Below, one piece after another: positions 9,175-17,765 of a stretch of 64,000 nt of DNA. Below the pieces are notes generated by a model. The model saw only the letters and a list, made by a program, of their open reading frames with translations, was not told the origin of the DNA and did no database searches. Origin of the DNA: Ornithinibacillus californiensis (lineage in GTDB: Bacteria > Bacillota > Bacilli > Bacillales > Amphibacillaceae). The stretch is taken from the NCBI RefSeq assembly GCF_001038485.1, contig NZ_LDUE01000020.1:1-64000 (forward strand), written 5' to 3'. The position numbers and the translations under genes are program-made. Each line of letters opens with the position of its first letter. Position 1 is the first letter of the stretch.

Positions 9175-10170
9175 ATGAGAAAAATTAAATTGTTGGCGTT
9201 CGTATCTATAATTTTACTTTTATTCCTTTCCGCATGTGGTTCCAGTAGTGAAAATGCAACCATTAAGCTTGGAGAGGTTACACGCTCTTTATTCTATGCG
9301 CCTCAATATGTGGCAATAGAAAAAGGATTTTTCGAAGAGGAAGGTTTAGATGTAGAACTGCAAACTACCTGGGGTGGGGACAAAACAATGACAGCCCTAT
9401 TATCAGACGGCATTGATGTTGCCCTAGTTGGTTCAGAAACATCTATTTACGTTTATGCACAGGATTCTAAAGATTTTGCCGTTAACTTTGCACAACTAAC
9501 ACAAACTGATGGTACATTTCTAGTGGCAAAAGAGGAACACCCAGATTTTGAATGGGAAGATTTAAATGACTCTAACTTTCTTGGCCAACGTAAAGGCGGA
9601 ATGCCTCAAATGGTTGGAGAATTTGTTTTAAAGCAGCACGGTATTGATCCACATAATGATTTGAATCTATCGCAAAATATAGAGTTTGCAAATATTCCTG
9701 GTGCATTCCTATCCGGAGATTATGAATATGTTCAATTATTCGAGCCAACAGCAAGTGTCTTTGAAAAAGAAGGAAATGGTCATGTAATAGCTTCCTTCGG
9801 TGAAGAATCAGGTCATGTGCCATACACTGTATTTATGTCAAAACAAAGTTATATCAGAGACAATAAAGAAAATGTTGAGAAATTTACTAGAGCCATCTAT
9901 AAGGCTCAACAGTGGGTACAAGAAACGGATTCTGCTGAGATAGCAGAGACCATTCAAGGTTATTTTGAAGATGTTGATTTAGATATATTAACTTCTTCCA
10001 TTGAACGTTATAAGAGCCAAGGTTCTTTTGCTACAGATCCGATTTTAGATGAAGAGGAATGGAACAACTTAAAAAACATTATGGAAGAAGCAGGGGAATT
10101 ACCTGATGGCGAGATTTCTTACGAAGAGTTAGTAAATACAGAAATAGCAGAGGACGTCATCAAGAACTAA
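9175..10170 (+). CDS. ytlA: ABC transporter substrate-binding lipoprotein (NMT1/ThiY-like, YtlA)
   Basis: This is the solute-binding component of an importer, anchored outside the membrane as a lipoprotein. The signal sequence ends in the lipobox LSAC (lysine-rich start, then a leucine-rich core). The mature part has the type II periplasmic-binding fold typical of NMT1/SsuA/ThiY proteins, with YAPQYVAIEKGFFEEEGLDV near residues 35-55 and an LVGSETSIY segment. I chose the ATG at 9175 with AAAGGG about 9 bases upstream; an in-frame ATG at 9154 precedes that site. Position and operon order match B. subtilis ytlA-ytlC-ytlD. The substrate (thiamine precursor, sulfonate or similar) cannot be told from sequence. 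Confidence 0.85.
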   Translation: MRKIKLLAFVSIILLLFLSACGSSSENATIKLGEVTRSLFYAPQYVAIEKGFFEEEGLDVELQTTWGGDKTMTALLSDGIDVALVGSETSIYVYAQDSKDFAVNFAQLTQTDGTFLVAKEEHPDFEWEDLNDSNFLGQRKGGMPQMVGEFVLKQHGIDPHNDLNLSQNIEFANIPGAFLSGDYEYVQLFEPTASVFEKEGNGHVIASFGEESGHVPYTVFMSKQSYIRDNKENVEKFTRAIYKAQQWVQETDSAEIAETIQGYFEDVDLDILTSSIERYKSQGSFATDPILDEEEWNNLKNIMEEAGELPDGEISYEELVNTEIAEDVIKN

Positions 10171-10181
10171 GGAGGGAAACC

Positions 10182-10958
10182 ATGTCCTTTCTAACCTTAG
10201 AAAATGTAACGCATCATTACTTTACAAAGAATGATTATACCAAAGCATTGGATGACATCTCTTTCTCTGTTAAAGAGGGAGAGTTTGTTTCCTTACTAGG
10301 TCCCAGTGGATGCGGTAAATCAACGATACTATCGATAGTATCAGGTATTATGAAGCAAACATCAGGGAAAGTACTATTGGATAATAAATCAATTGATGAA
10401 TCAGAACTTGCAATTGGCTATATGTTGCAGCAAGATTACCTTTTCCCTTGGAAAACAATATTAGATAATGTTTTACTTGGGCCAACCATCCAAAATAATG
10501 TGAATGAGGAATTAAAAGAAAAAGCGAGGGAGTTACTTCGAGAGGTTGGACTAAAGAATGTAGAAAATCAATATCCTTCCTCATTATCAGGTGGTATGCG
10601 TCAACGTGTTGCACTAGTTAGAACCTTGATTACAGACCCTAAAGTACTGTTATTAGATGAACCTTTTTCCGCTCTTGATTTCCAGACAAAGTTGAAACTT
10701 GAAGATCTAGTTTTTAAATTGCTACATGCGTATCACAAAACAGCTATTTTAGTAACGCACGATATAGGTGAAGCAATAGCTATGAGTGATCGAATTATTG
10801 TCATGAGTGCAAACCCTGGCAGTATATCTAAAACATTTGAAGTTCCGATTGAACTAAGGAATGAACTACCCTTCCTTGTTCGTAGACACCCTAAATACCA
10901 ATCAATTTTTGATAAAGTTTGGGAGGAGTTAAACAAAAATGAAGCACAAACTGTTTAA
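10182..10958 (+). CDS. ytlC: ABC transporter ATP-binding protein (YtlC)
   Basis: This cytoplasmic ATPase energises the importer. Its 258 residues contain Walker [10 protein letters not shown], the Q-loop ([11 protein letters not shown]), signature LSGGMRQR, Walker B VLLLDEP with D-loop SALD, and the switch histidine VTHD. The LFPW segment after the Q-loop is typical of the nitrate/sulfonate/taurine ATPases. It starts 11 bp after ytlA behind an AGGAGG site and is translationally close to ytlD. Confidence 0.93.
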   Translation: MSFLTLENVTHHYFTKNDYTKALDDISFSVKEGEFVSLLGPSGCGKSTILSIVSGIMKQTSGKVLLDNKSIDESELAIGYMLQQDYLFPWKTILDNVLLGPTIQNNVNEELKEKARELLREVGLKNVENQYPSSLSGGMRQRVALVRTLITDPKVLLLDEPFSALDFQTKLKLEDLVFKLLHAYHKTAILVTHDIGEAIAMSDRIIVMSANPGSISKTFEVPIELRNELPFLVRRHPKYQSIFDKVWEELNKNEAQTV

Positions 10959-10984
10959 CCCCTCTCAAGAAAGGGGATGTCGTC

Positions 10985-11791
10985 ATGTCTAATAACGAAG
11001 ACCGCCTTTTATTTGAAAAGCATAAGCAAAGTTTAAAACAGGAGAAAAGAATTGTATTCATATGGCAAGCATTGATATTGGTGTGTTTCTTTGGACTATG
11101 GGAACTTGCTAGTAGATTGAATTGGATTGATCCATTACTCTTTAGCTCACCTAGTAAAGTTATTAATCTATTGATTAGTAAGTTTTCAGATGGATCCATG
11201 ATAACCCATACGTATGTGACGCTATTTGAAACACTTCTTGGTTTCGTAATCGGTACCTTACTAGGAATTTTACTCGCTTCACTACTATGGTCATCCACTA
11301 GATTTTCCAAAATAGCAGATCCTTATCTTGTCATCCTGAATGCAATGCCGAAAGTTGCTTTGGGGCCGATTATCATTGTAGCTTTAGGTCCAGGATATGT
11401 TTCCATTGTTGCAATGGGAGCTATTATTTCCATCATTATCACGACAATTGTTGTCTATACCGGCTATCGTGAAGTTGACCCTAATTATGAAAAAGTATTG
11501 AGAAGCTTTGGTGCTACTCGCTGGCAATGTTTTAAATCAGCAGTTTTCCCTGCCAATCTACCCGTTATGATTTCAACCTTGAAGGTGAATGTAGGTTTGT
11601 CTTGGGTTGGTGTTATTGTTGGAGAATTCCTTGTATCGAAAGAAGGTTTAGGATACTTGATTGTGTACGGATTCCAAGTATTTGATTTCTCACTTGTCAT
11701 GGCTGCGTTAATTCTAATTGCCATCTTTGCTGCGATTATGTATAAGGTCGTAGAAAGAATTGAAGGTTGGTTGATTAAGCATACAACTTAA
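10985..11791 (+). CDS. ytlD: ABC transporter permease (YtlD)
   Basis: This 268-residue BPD_transp_1 (SsuC/TauC-like) permease has about six hydrophobic segments, with the first around residues 22-42 and the last near 238-258. The cytoplasmic coupling motif is visible as [21 protein letters not shown] (an EAA-loop variant). Its start follows AAGGGGATG after the ytlC stop. With ytlA and ytlC it completes a three-gene importer, and a terminator follows 12 bp after the stop. Confidence 0.92.
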   Translation: MSNNEDRLLFEKHKQSLKQEKRIVFIWQALILVCFFGLWELASRLNWIDPLLFSSPSKVINLLISKFSDGSMITHTYVTLFETLLGFVIGTLLGILLASLLWSSTRFSKIADPYLVILNAMPKVALGPIIIVALGPGYVSIVAMGAIISIIITTIVVYTGYREVDPNYEKVLRSFGATRWQCFKSAVFPANLPVMISTLKVNVGLSWVGVIVGEFLVSKEGLGYLIVYGFQVFDFSLVMAALILIAIFAAIMYKVVERIEGWLIKHTT

Positions 11792-11802
11792 ATATATAAA
11801 AT

Positions 11803-11835
11803 GGCGTAGTTCTACTGAGACTACGCCTTTATTTG
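11803..11835. terminator. terminator after ytlD, shared with the convergent kinase gene
   Basis: GGCGTAGT and ACTACGCC pair across a 9-base loop (11803-11827) and are followed by a T-rich stretch. The genes on either side converge. Confidence 0.8.
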
Positions 11836-11847
11836 TTATTCACTAAC

Positions 11848-12609
11848 TCACTCATAATAACTACTAACAATTTGCAGCAATCTACCTTGATTTTCGGATG
11901 GGACAATTTCAGCAAGTCTAGCACCTGCTATTATTGGTGCCCATTCAAAAATATCCTCTCTCGATACGCCACTTTTTTCACAATAAAGATTAAGATAGAG
12001 TTCAGCTAACTCTAATGAATGCTGGGAATACAACAGATAGGTCCGATACACATCTGCTCGAATATCACCTACACTTGAATCCACCCAATCAATAATAACT
12101 ATTTGTTTATCCTCTGTTAAAATTAAATTATATAAATGAAAATCCCCATGACAAAGCCTTGGTTCAAATTTCATTTGATCTAGTTTCTTTAACAAGTAAG
12201 CTTTTTGTTGTTCATTTAACCTATCTACATATTGAATTTGGCGAATTAGTTTTTTAGAAATTGGTTCTAAAGAATCTGTCGTAATTTCGTGAATCTTTCT
12301 TTGTATGTCAATTGAGATTTCTAAGTAGTAAGCTGCATTGTTCTTTTCTAACATCAGTAAATCTCCCAATGTTTTCCCCTTTATGTATTCCATGATTAAG
12401 GCTGGTTTACCATCTATTTTAGTTACATCGATAACCTTGGGTACGGGAAGCCCACTGGAATAGGCAATGTTCTGTTTTGAAGCTTCGTAAGCTGCCTCAG
12501 ATTCATGAAAATTATCGCGGAATACTTTTAGGATTTGATTTTCATGAAGGTATATTTTAGCCGTATTCCCTGTAGCGATTGGCATATCTAAATTGAGTTG
12601 CTTAGCCAC
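11848..12609 (-). CDS. aminoglycoside-phosphotransferase-fold kinase, substrate unknown
   Basis: The 253-residue protein has the APH/ChoK kinase fold. The catalytic loop reads HGDFHLYNLI (about residues 154-163) and the metal-binding motif IIDWVDSSVGDI follows. A lysine (ILKVF) in the N-lobe should contact ATP. Members of this family phosphorylate many small molecules, and sequence alone does not point to antibiotic resistance. It is alone on its strand between two terminators. The start ATG lies a few bases behind an AGGTAGGT-like site on the minus strand. Confidence 0.8.
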   Translation of the reverse strand: MAKQLNLDMPIATGNTAKIYLHENQILKVFRDNFHESEAAYEASKQNIAYSSGLPVPKVIDVTKIDGKPALIMEYIKGKTLGDLLMLEKNNAAYYLEISIDIQRKIHEITTDSLEPISKKLIRQIQYVDRLNEQQKAYLLKKLDQMKFEPRLCHGDFHLYNLILTEDKQIVIIDWVDSSVGDIRADVYRTYLLYSQHSLELAELYLNLYCEKSGVSREDIFEWAPIIAGARLAEIVPSENQGRLLQIVSSYYE

Positions 12610-12755
12610 TTAAACACCTACCTTTTAATCTTTTCACTATAAATAATAACCTTCTTGCCTAGATTGTAAAAACTAACATAAATAGATCACCAATTTTTAA
12701 TATTATAAAAATTATATCAGTAAAACACTTGGACTGGAAATTATTCTCATTTAAA

Positions 12756-12787
12756 TAAAAACACCTCAAGCCTTGAGGTGTTTTTAT
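12756..12787. terminator. terminator of ytkD
   Basis: AAAACACCTCAAG and CTTGAGGTGTTTT form a long perfect stem with a tiny loop. A-run and T-run on the two sides make it potentially bidirectional. Confidence 0.9.
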
Positions 12788-13245
12788 TTATTTAACTTCT
12801 CTAAACAATAGGTTAAAACATCATCCTTCATAATAAAACTAAATTTATTATTGTATTTTACGTTATTAGGAATCGTTTCAAGAAGAACGGGGCCTTCCGT
12901 TTCATAGTAGGTATCTTGTACTTCTAAGGACTCTACTTCTGCATAATATACATTTTTAATAACATGTCCTGCTTTCCCTGCCACATGATACTGCCCTAAG
13001 TAATTAATTTCTTTAATCGTACCGCCAGTTTCTTCCATTACTTCTCGATGTGCTGCATCTTCAGGACTCTCACCTTCTTCCACTTTTCCACCGGGAAACT
13101 CTAGACCACGGTCCTTGTGCTTTGTTAACAACCATTTCTCTTCAAATCGGCATATTACCCAGACATGCTTTGGATTATTCGAAAATGGACGGTCACTAAA
13201 AGAAAATCGAATCTCATTTTGATAAAAATCTCTAAATGTAAACAT
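12784..13245 (-). CDS. ytkD: Nudix hydrolase YtkD
   Basis: This 153-residue Nudix enzyme has the full Nudix box, in which GGKVEEGESPEDAAHREVME (about residues 58-77) is followed by ETGG. The opening (FRDFYQNEIRFSFSDRPFS) and the closing KFSFIMKDDVL are close to B. subtilis YtkD, a MutT-like nucleoside triphosphatase that removes oxidised nucleotides such as 8-oxo-dGTP. Its place near pckA, the ytl genes and men genes also matches B. subtilis. The gene immediately upstream on the same strand (13268-13759) ends 22 bp away, so they may be cotranscribed. Confidence 0.92.
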   Translation of the reverse strand: MFTFRDFYQNEIRFSFSDRPFSNNPKHVWVICRFEEKWLLTKHKDRGLEFPGGKVEEGESPEDAAHREVMEETGGTIKEINYLGQYHVAGKAGHVIKNVYYAEVESLEVQDTYYETEGPVLLETIPNNVKYNNKFSFIMKDDVLTYCLEKLNK

Positions 13246-13267
13246 AATTCAGCTACCTTCAACGTTA

Positions 13268-13759
13268 TCATTGATGTGTTATATTTGTAATCTTCCATTC
13301 CTGGTCTGCAAATGTGAACTCAATTTCTAAACTGTAATCTCCGTACAGTTCAGATTGATTTTTTTGCTGAACCAAGACTTTATTATTCTCTAATTGTATC
13401 ACATCATATTCATTCTGTTTATCAAACCATGGTGGTGTTTCTGTAGGAATTATATATAATGCCCCATTTTTTTCATGAAAATAATAATCAACATATGGTT
13501 TTACGACTTCTTCGCTAATAACACTCTTAAATACCTCTATTAATGATGCTTTATTGTGATGATCCTTAACTTGGTAATTTTCATCTGTTTTTTGGACCAG
13601 AATGTCCATAAAGTTATCAGTTAACTGTACAATTTGATCATGGGTAATAGCATATTGGGTATCGTTCTGTTCTTCTCCATTTCCTGGTTTAGCTGATGAT
13701 GGAAGGACAATGGCAATACATAAGCTAATCACAATAAGTATTATACTTAATCTCATCAA
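13268..13759 (-). CDS. secreted protein of unknown function
   Basis: The 163-residue product has an N-terminal signal sequence (about residues 1-23, hydrophobic core LSIILIVISLCIAIVL, likely cleaved after SSA). The rest is a small mixed alpha/beta domain ending in strands (LEIEFTFADQEWKITNI), a pattern seen in extracellular NTF2-like or DUF3993-type domains. I do not recognise it firmly. It lies directly upstream of ytkD on the same strand. The start has a GGGGGAAG-type site. Confidence 0.7.
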   Translation of the reverse strand: MMRLSIILIVISLCIAIVLPSSAKPGNGEEQNDTQYAITHDQIVQLTDNFMDILVQKTDENYQVKDHHNKASLIEVFKSVISEEVVKPYVDYYFHEKNGALYIIPTETPPWFDKQNEYDVIQLENNKVLVQQKNQSELYGDYSLEIEFTFADQEWKITNITHQ

Positions 13760-13828
13760 TCTACTTCCCCCTATAACTTGCTACTTCTACTATTCCCTCT
13801 AATCTACTAATATTAAACAAAGTAAAAA

Positions 13829-13858
13829 GGAATAAGATGTTTTATCCTATTCCCAGGT
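13829..13858 (-). terminator. terminator after the 13.9-kb unknown gene
   Basis: On the minus strand GGAATAGGAT and ATCTTATTCC pair across a 5-base loop, followed by five Ts. It lies just downstream of the stop at 13863. Confidence 0.75.
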
Positions 13859-13862
13859 TCTC

Positions 13863-14183
13863 TTAAATATGATTTTCTCCTAATATTCCTATACTTTCGA
13901 TATGACTTTTTGCAGTATCATCGCCTAGCTCATACAACATTTGATAGACTTCTACCATCTCCGAATCATAGTCATCATTCGCCCTATCATTGTGATATGG
14001 AACGATTGGAACGTGCGCCCTCCAAAAGCTTTGCTGCGAAGAGTCATGCATGTTGGTTAATTTTGCCCTTAGAATAGCCACTTCATCAGCCGTTGCATGA
14101 ATGGTGAAGCTATCATTATTTTGGTATTTTTCTTGTGAAATCTCACCACTACCGATTTCTACATAGTATTTCTTTTTCTCCAT
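13863..14183 (-). CDS. small conserved-looking protein of unknown function
   Basis: A 106-residue soluble protein that starts MEKKKYYVEIGSGEIS. The sequence is rich in acidic and polar residues, with no signal or membrane segment. I chose the ATG at 14183 because AGGAGG sits 8 bases upstream; an upstream in-frame GTG at 14192 would overlap the spacer. It lies 65 bp downstream of menE on the same strand, where menC might be expected, but it shows no enolase-superfamily motif and is far too short. No function can be assigned. Confidence 0.7.
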   Translation of the reverse strand: MEKKKYYVEIGSGEISQEKYQNNDSFTIHATADEVAILRAKLTNMHDSSQQSFWRAHVPIVPYHNDRANDDYDSEMVEVYQMLYELGDDTAKSHIESIGILGENHI

Positions 14184-14248
14184 ATAACACACCTCCTAGT
14201 TTTAATTTGGCTTAAAACAGGAAAAGAATGTATGAAGTGAATGAACTC

Positions 14249-15700
14249 TTAACGAAGTAAGTCTAATAATTTATTTCGTAGCAGCTTGTTGGATGCATTT
14301 CTAGGTAAACTATTTATAATGTGAATCTCTTTAGGAAGCTTATACTTTGCTAACTTTTGCTGAGCAAAATTGAGTATTTCCTCCTTTGAAATAGTATTAT
14401 TGTTAGGTACAATAAACGCAATTGGCACTTGGCCCCAATGATCATCTGGTTTACCAGTAACACCAACTTCTTTTATACCGTCAAATGCCAATAATACACT
14501 TTCTATTTCAGATGGATAAATATTCTCACCACCTGAAATGATTAAATCCTTTCTACGGTCCACTACAAACAAGAATCCTTCATCATCTACGTACCCTAAA
14601 TCCCCAGTTGAAAGCCAACCATCATTGAAACTATTTTGATTAGCTTCTTGGTTATTATAATAACCTTTTGTAACCATTGGACCTTTAACAAGAATCTCAC
14701 CAATCTCTTCTGGCTCACAATCCTTAATTTGAATTTGCGCTGGAAATAGAGCCTTTCCAGCAGAACCTATTTTTTCTAAAGCGTCACGAGGACTAAGTGT
14801 GACAACTTGAGAAGAAGTTTCCGTCATGCCGAAAGATTGAAACACTGGGATACTTTTTTCTTTTGCTTTTTCTAATAAAGGAACAGGGGCTGGACCGCCT
14901 CCCAAGAGCATGCAACGAAAATGACTAGGGAATTGGTTATCTTTTAATAATTCTAGTATGCGTTGGACCATCACTGTTACCACTGAAGCTATCGTTACAC
15001 CTCGATTTTGAATGGCGTTTAGCACGACTTGTTCATCAAATCTCTCCAATAAATATACCGGCATACCATAGATAACACTCTTAAGAAAAATCGACAGTCC
15101 CCCAACATGGAAAAATGGTAACACAGCAAGCCATTTATCAGATTCCGTTAGTCCGAGGTTTAATGCAGACCCTACAGCACTCCACCAATGGTTCCCATAC
15201 GAATGGATGACACCTTTTGGAAACCCAGTAGTTCCAGATGTATAAATGATAGTAAATGGATCATCCAGATTTATTTCTGTCAGAAGCTCTATTTCTAGTT
15301 GTGGTTTGCTTTCTACTTGAGAAAAGCTGTTAACCAGATCTACTTTTAGCTCTTTCGCTTGATCTATTAGATTGTCTTGTGTAATAACTGTATGTACATC
15401 GGCATCCTTAACCTGATAATTTAACTCTTCAGCCGTTAATCTTGTATTTAATAACACTGCCACCGCACCTAGATAACTTAGGGCATGCACAGCAACAATC
15501 ATAGTTGGATGGTTATTTGATAATATTCCTATATGGCTTCCCTTATTAACCCCAAGGGAAGCTAATTGTTTTGCGAAGCTTTGACTTTTATTCATTAACT
15601 CGGAAAATGAAATTGTAGTACCGTCTACTAGCTCCATTGCAGGCTGATTGGGAGAAAGAAATGCTTGCTTTGTCAGCCAGTGTGGTATTACTTCTGCCAT
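14249..15700 (-). CDS. menE: o-succinylbenzoate--CoA ligase
   Basis: This adenylate-forming enzyme activates o-succinylbenzoate to its CoA thioester in menaquinone synthesis. The 483-residue protein has the AMP-binding core IIYTSGTTGFPKG, motif FQSFGMTETSS, the hinge GYLDDEG-like GDLGYVDDEGFLFVVDRRKD, and the C-terminal catalytic lysine region PRNASNKLLRN. I chose the ATG at 15700 with GAGGTGA about 5 bases upstream; the longer frame starts at a GTG inside that site. A palindromic repeat of about 305 bp separates it from menB, which is unusual within the operon. Confidence 0.95.
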   Translation of the reverse strand: MAEVIPHWLTKQAFLSPNQPAMELVDGTTISFSELMNKSQSFAKQLASLGVNKGSHIGILSNNHPTMIVAVHALSYLGAVAVLLNTRLTAEELNYQVKDADVHTVITQDNLIDQAKELKVDLVNSFSQVESKPQLEIELLTEINLDDPFTIIYTSGTTGFPKGVIHSYGNHWWSAVGSALNLGLTESDKWLAVLPFFHVGGLSIFLKSVIYGMPVYLLERFDEQVVLNAIQNRGVTIASVVTVMVQRILELLKDNQFPSHFRCMLLGGGPAPVPLLEKAKEKSIPVFQSFGMTETSSQVVTLSPRDALEKIGSAGKALFPAQIQIKDCEPEEIGEILVKGPMVTKGYYNNQEANQNSFNDGWLSTGDLGYVDDEGFLFVVDRRKDLIISGGENIYPSEIESVLLAFDGIKEVGVTGKPDDHWGQVPIAFIVPNNNTISKEEILNFAQQKLAKYKLPKEIHIINSLPRNASNKLLRNKLLDLLR

Positions 15701-15721
15701 ATATATCACCTCAATTTAAAA

Positions 15722-16027
15722 GAAAGAGGATGGGACAAACACAAGTATTTTAACTAAAGAAAATGCTATCTTGTCGCTCCAACCCCGCTCCGGAAATATA
15801 CTCCGCTTTCCGCGGGCGGCTGGTGAGCCAGGCTGCTACATGAATTGACTTCTTTGCAGCCTTGCACCGAGGAAGCATTCTGCGTAGCGATACTTGCAGA
15901 CGCAGGTGCATTCTCGGGGTCTCACCGATGCCTTTCCTCCCGCAGGAGTCTGCGTATATTTCCGGAGCTAAATTGTGCAAGGTTCATCTTTAGATAAAAA
16001 CTTATGAGTATTGTCCCAGCCTCTTTT
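15722..16027. repeat. palindromic interspersed repeat, copy 1 (long form)
   Basis: The element is bounded by AAAGAGGATGGGACAA and TTGTCCCAGCCTCTTT, which pair with one mismatch. An inner 15-bp arm GCTCCGGAAATATAC (15787-15801) pairs perfectly with GTATATTTCCGGAGC (15954-15968). The middle is about 55-60 bp longer than in the other two copies. It has the same orientation as the copy at 42.7 kb and lies between menB and menE. An open frame across 15750-15980 is a by-product of the repeat. Confidence 0.9.
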
Positions 16028-16067
16028 ACGTTGGCATATTTAAGATTGATTAATCAATACCCATGAA

Positions 16068-16886
16068 TCAAGGGAAACGTGGGAATTGACCAAAGTCTGG
16101 CTTTCTTTTCTCCTTGAATGCATCTCTACCTTCTTTTGCTTCATCGGTTGTGTAGTAAAGAAGCGTTGCATCTCCGCCCATTTGTTGCAGACCTGCTAAG
16201 CCATCAGTAGCTGCATTAAAGGATGCTTTTAAGAATCGTAGTGCAGTTGGTGATTTTTCTAAGATCTCTTCACACCATTGTAACGTTTCTTCTTCTAATT
16301 TCTCTAATGGTACTACTTTGTTTACCATGCCCATTTCATATGCTTCTTCCGCATTATATTGACGGCATAAATACCAAATTTCACGTGCACGTTTTTGACC
16401 AACCATTTCTGCTAGTAGTCCTGCACCATAACCTGCATCGAAGCTACCAACTTTTGGTCCAGTTTGTCCAAATTTTGCATTGTCTGCAGCGATTGTTAAA
16501 TCACATACGACGTGAAGGACATGGCCACCACCAATTGCATAACCTGCTACCATTGCAATAACTGGTTTAGGGATGGTACGAATTAAGCGTTGTAAGTCTA
16601 ATACATTAAGACGCGGAATCTGGTCTGTTCCAACATATCCTCCGTGACCTCGAACGGATTGGTCTCCCCCAGAACAAAATGCTAGATCACCTGCACCTGT
16701 AAGGATAATCACTCCTACAGATGAATCATCACGAGCATCTGCAAAAGCATCAATCATCTCATTTACAGTTCTTGGTGTGAAAGCATTGCGCTTTTCAGGT
16801 CGATTAATGGTTACTTTTGCAACACCATTATATTTTTCATAAATTATTTCTTCATAATCACGAACTTTTTCCCATTGTACAGTCAT
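16068..16886 (-). CDS. menB: 1,4-dihydroxy-2-naphthoyl-CoA synthase
   Basis: This crotonase-fold enzyme closes the second ring, converting o-succinylbenzoyl-CoA to 1,4-dihydroxy-2-naphthoyl-CoA. The 272-residue length is normal. Characteristic segments are [40 protein letters not shown] in parts (oxyanion-hole glycines), and [10 protein letters not shown]. The C-terminus has [18 protein letters not shown]-like ends as in Bacillus MenB. An AAGGAGG site precedes the ATG. It follows menH by 69 bp on the same strand. Confidence 0.97.
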   Translation of the reverse strand: MTVQWEKVRDYEEIIYEKYNGVAKVTINRPEKRNAFTPRTVNEMIDAFADARDDSSVGVIILTGAGDLAFCSGGDQSVRGHGGYVGTDQIPRLNVLDLQRLIRTIPKPVIAMVAGYAIGGGHVLHVVCDLTIAADNAKFGQTGPKVGSFDAGYGAGLLAEMVGQKRAREIWYLCRQYNAEEAYEMGMVNKVVPLEKLEEETLQWCEEILEKSPTALRFLKASFNAATDGLAGLQQMGGDATLLYYTTDEAKEGRDAFKEKRKPDFGQFPRFP

Positions 16887-16955
16887 GGAAATCCTCCTTA
16901 AATTGCTATGTATTTAGCTTTCGCTATGTTTCTCTTATGCAATCTGGAAAGAATT

Positions 16956-17765
16956 TTACACTTTCCTATTTGCTAAAATAAACTCCTCTACTATTTTACC
17001 AAAAAATGCTGGTCTTTCCACATGAATTGCATGTCCTGCATTTTCTACTACCTTCAATTTACTGTTAGAAAGGGATTCATGCATCTTTTTATTTAATTGA
17101 ATAAATTTATTATCCTTCTCCCCAACAAGTAATAAAACTGGTTTTGTTACACTTGACAGTTTCCCCCACCAATTAGGTTGACTCCCGGTACCCATACCTC
17201 GTAGTGATAAGGCTAGTCCTTCTTTTGTCTGGGAAAGCCGTTCATTTCGCACTTCAGCAACAACATCCTCCGGTAGACTTTTCTGCGTTTCAAACAGTGG
17301 AATCTTTTCCCAAAAATCAATGAAAGCTTTAACGCCATTTGCTTCAAGTTTAATTGCTAGATTTTCATCATTGGCCATTCTACCAATACGTTCCTCTTCT
17401 GTTGCAAGGCCAGGAGAGGAACTTTCTAGTATAAGCGACTTCAACTGTTCCTGAAAATACATCGCGTAGGTGAGGGCTGTTCTACCTCCCATCGAGTACC
17501 CAACTAAATGAAAACTGTTTACTCCAGCATCTGTTAAGATAGCATGAAGATCGTAACAACATTGCTCCATGGAGATAGGTGAAGGTGTGATCGTTCGTCC
17601 ATGGCCTGGTAAATCGATTACTATTATTTTGAATTCTGATTGGTACTTCTCGACAAAATACTTCCACGTCTTCGTACTTCCAGTAAAACCATGTAGCAAG
17701 ACTACTGCTTCACCATTACCATAGACTTCATACCAATATTGGCAATCTCTAATTACTTTTCTCAC
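16956..17765 (-). CDS. menH: 2-succinyl-6-hydroxy-2,4-cyclohexadiene-1-carboxylate synthase
   Basis: This 269-residue alpha/beta-hydrolase (YtxM) eliminates pyruvate from the MenD product. The nucleophile elbow is GYSMGG, the oxyanion region LLHGFTGS lies near residue 25, and the catalytic histidine is in NAGHAIHVE. The start is a GTG that overlaps the menD stop by four bases (GTGA), which couples translation of the two genes. The menD-menH-menB order is the same as in B. subtilis. Confidence 0.93.
   Translation of the reverse strand: MRKVIRDCQYWYEVYGNGEAVVLLHGFTGSTKTWKYFVEKYQSEFKIIVIDLPGHGRTITPSPISMEQCCYDLHAILTDAGVNSFHLVGYSMGGRTALTYAMYFQEQLKSLILESSSPGLATEEERIGRMANDENLAIKLEANGVKAFIDFWEKIPLFETQKSLPEDVVAEVRNERLSQTKEGLALSLRGMGTGSQPNWWGKLSSVTKPVLLLVGEKDNKFIQLNKKMHESLSNSKLKVVENAGHAIHVERPAFFGKIVEEFILANRKV

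Noticed and set aside
8871-9263. 130-codon open frame opposite the ytlA start
   Set aside because: It overlaps the tandem repeat and the 5' end of a clear gene on the other strand, and has no plausible start signal.
15750-15980. 76-codon open frame on the minus strand
   Set aside because: It lies wholly inside palindromic repeat copy 1, has no ribosome binding site, and its residues follow the repeat's palindrome rather than a protein pattern.
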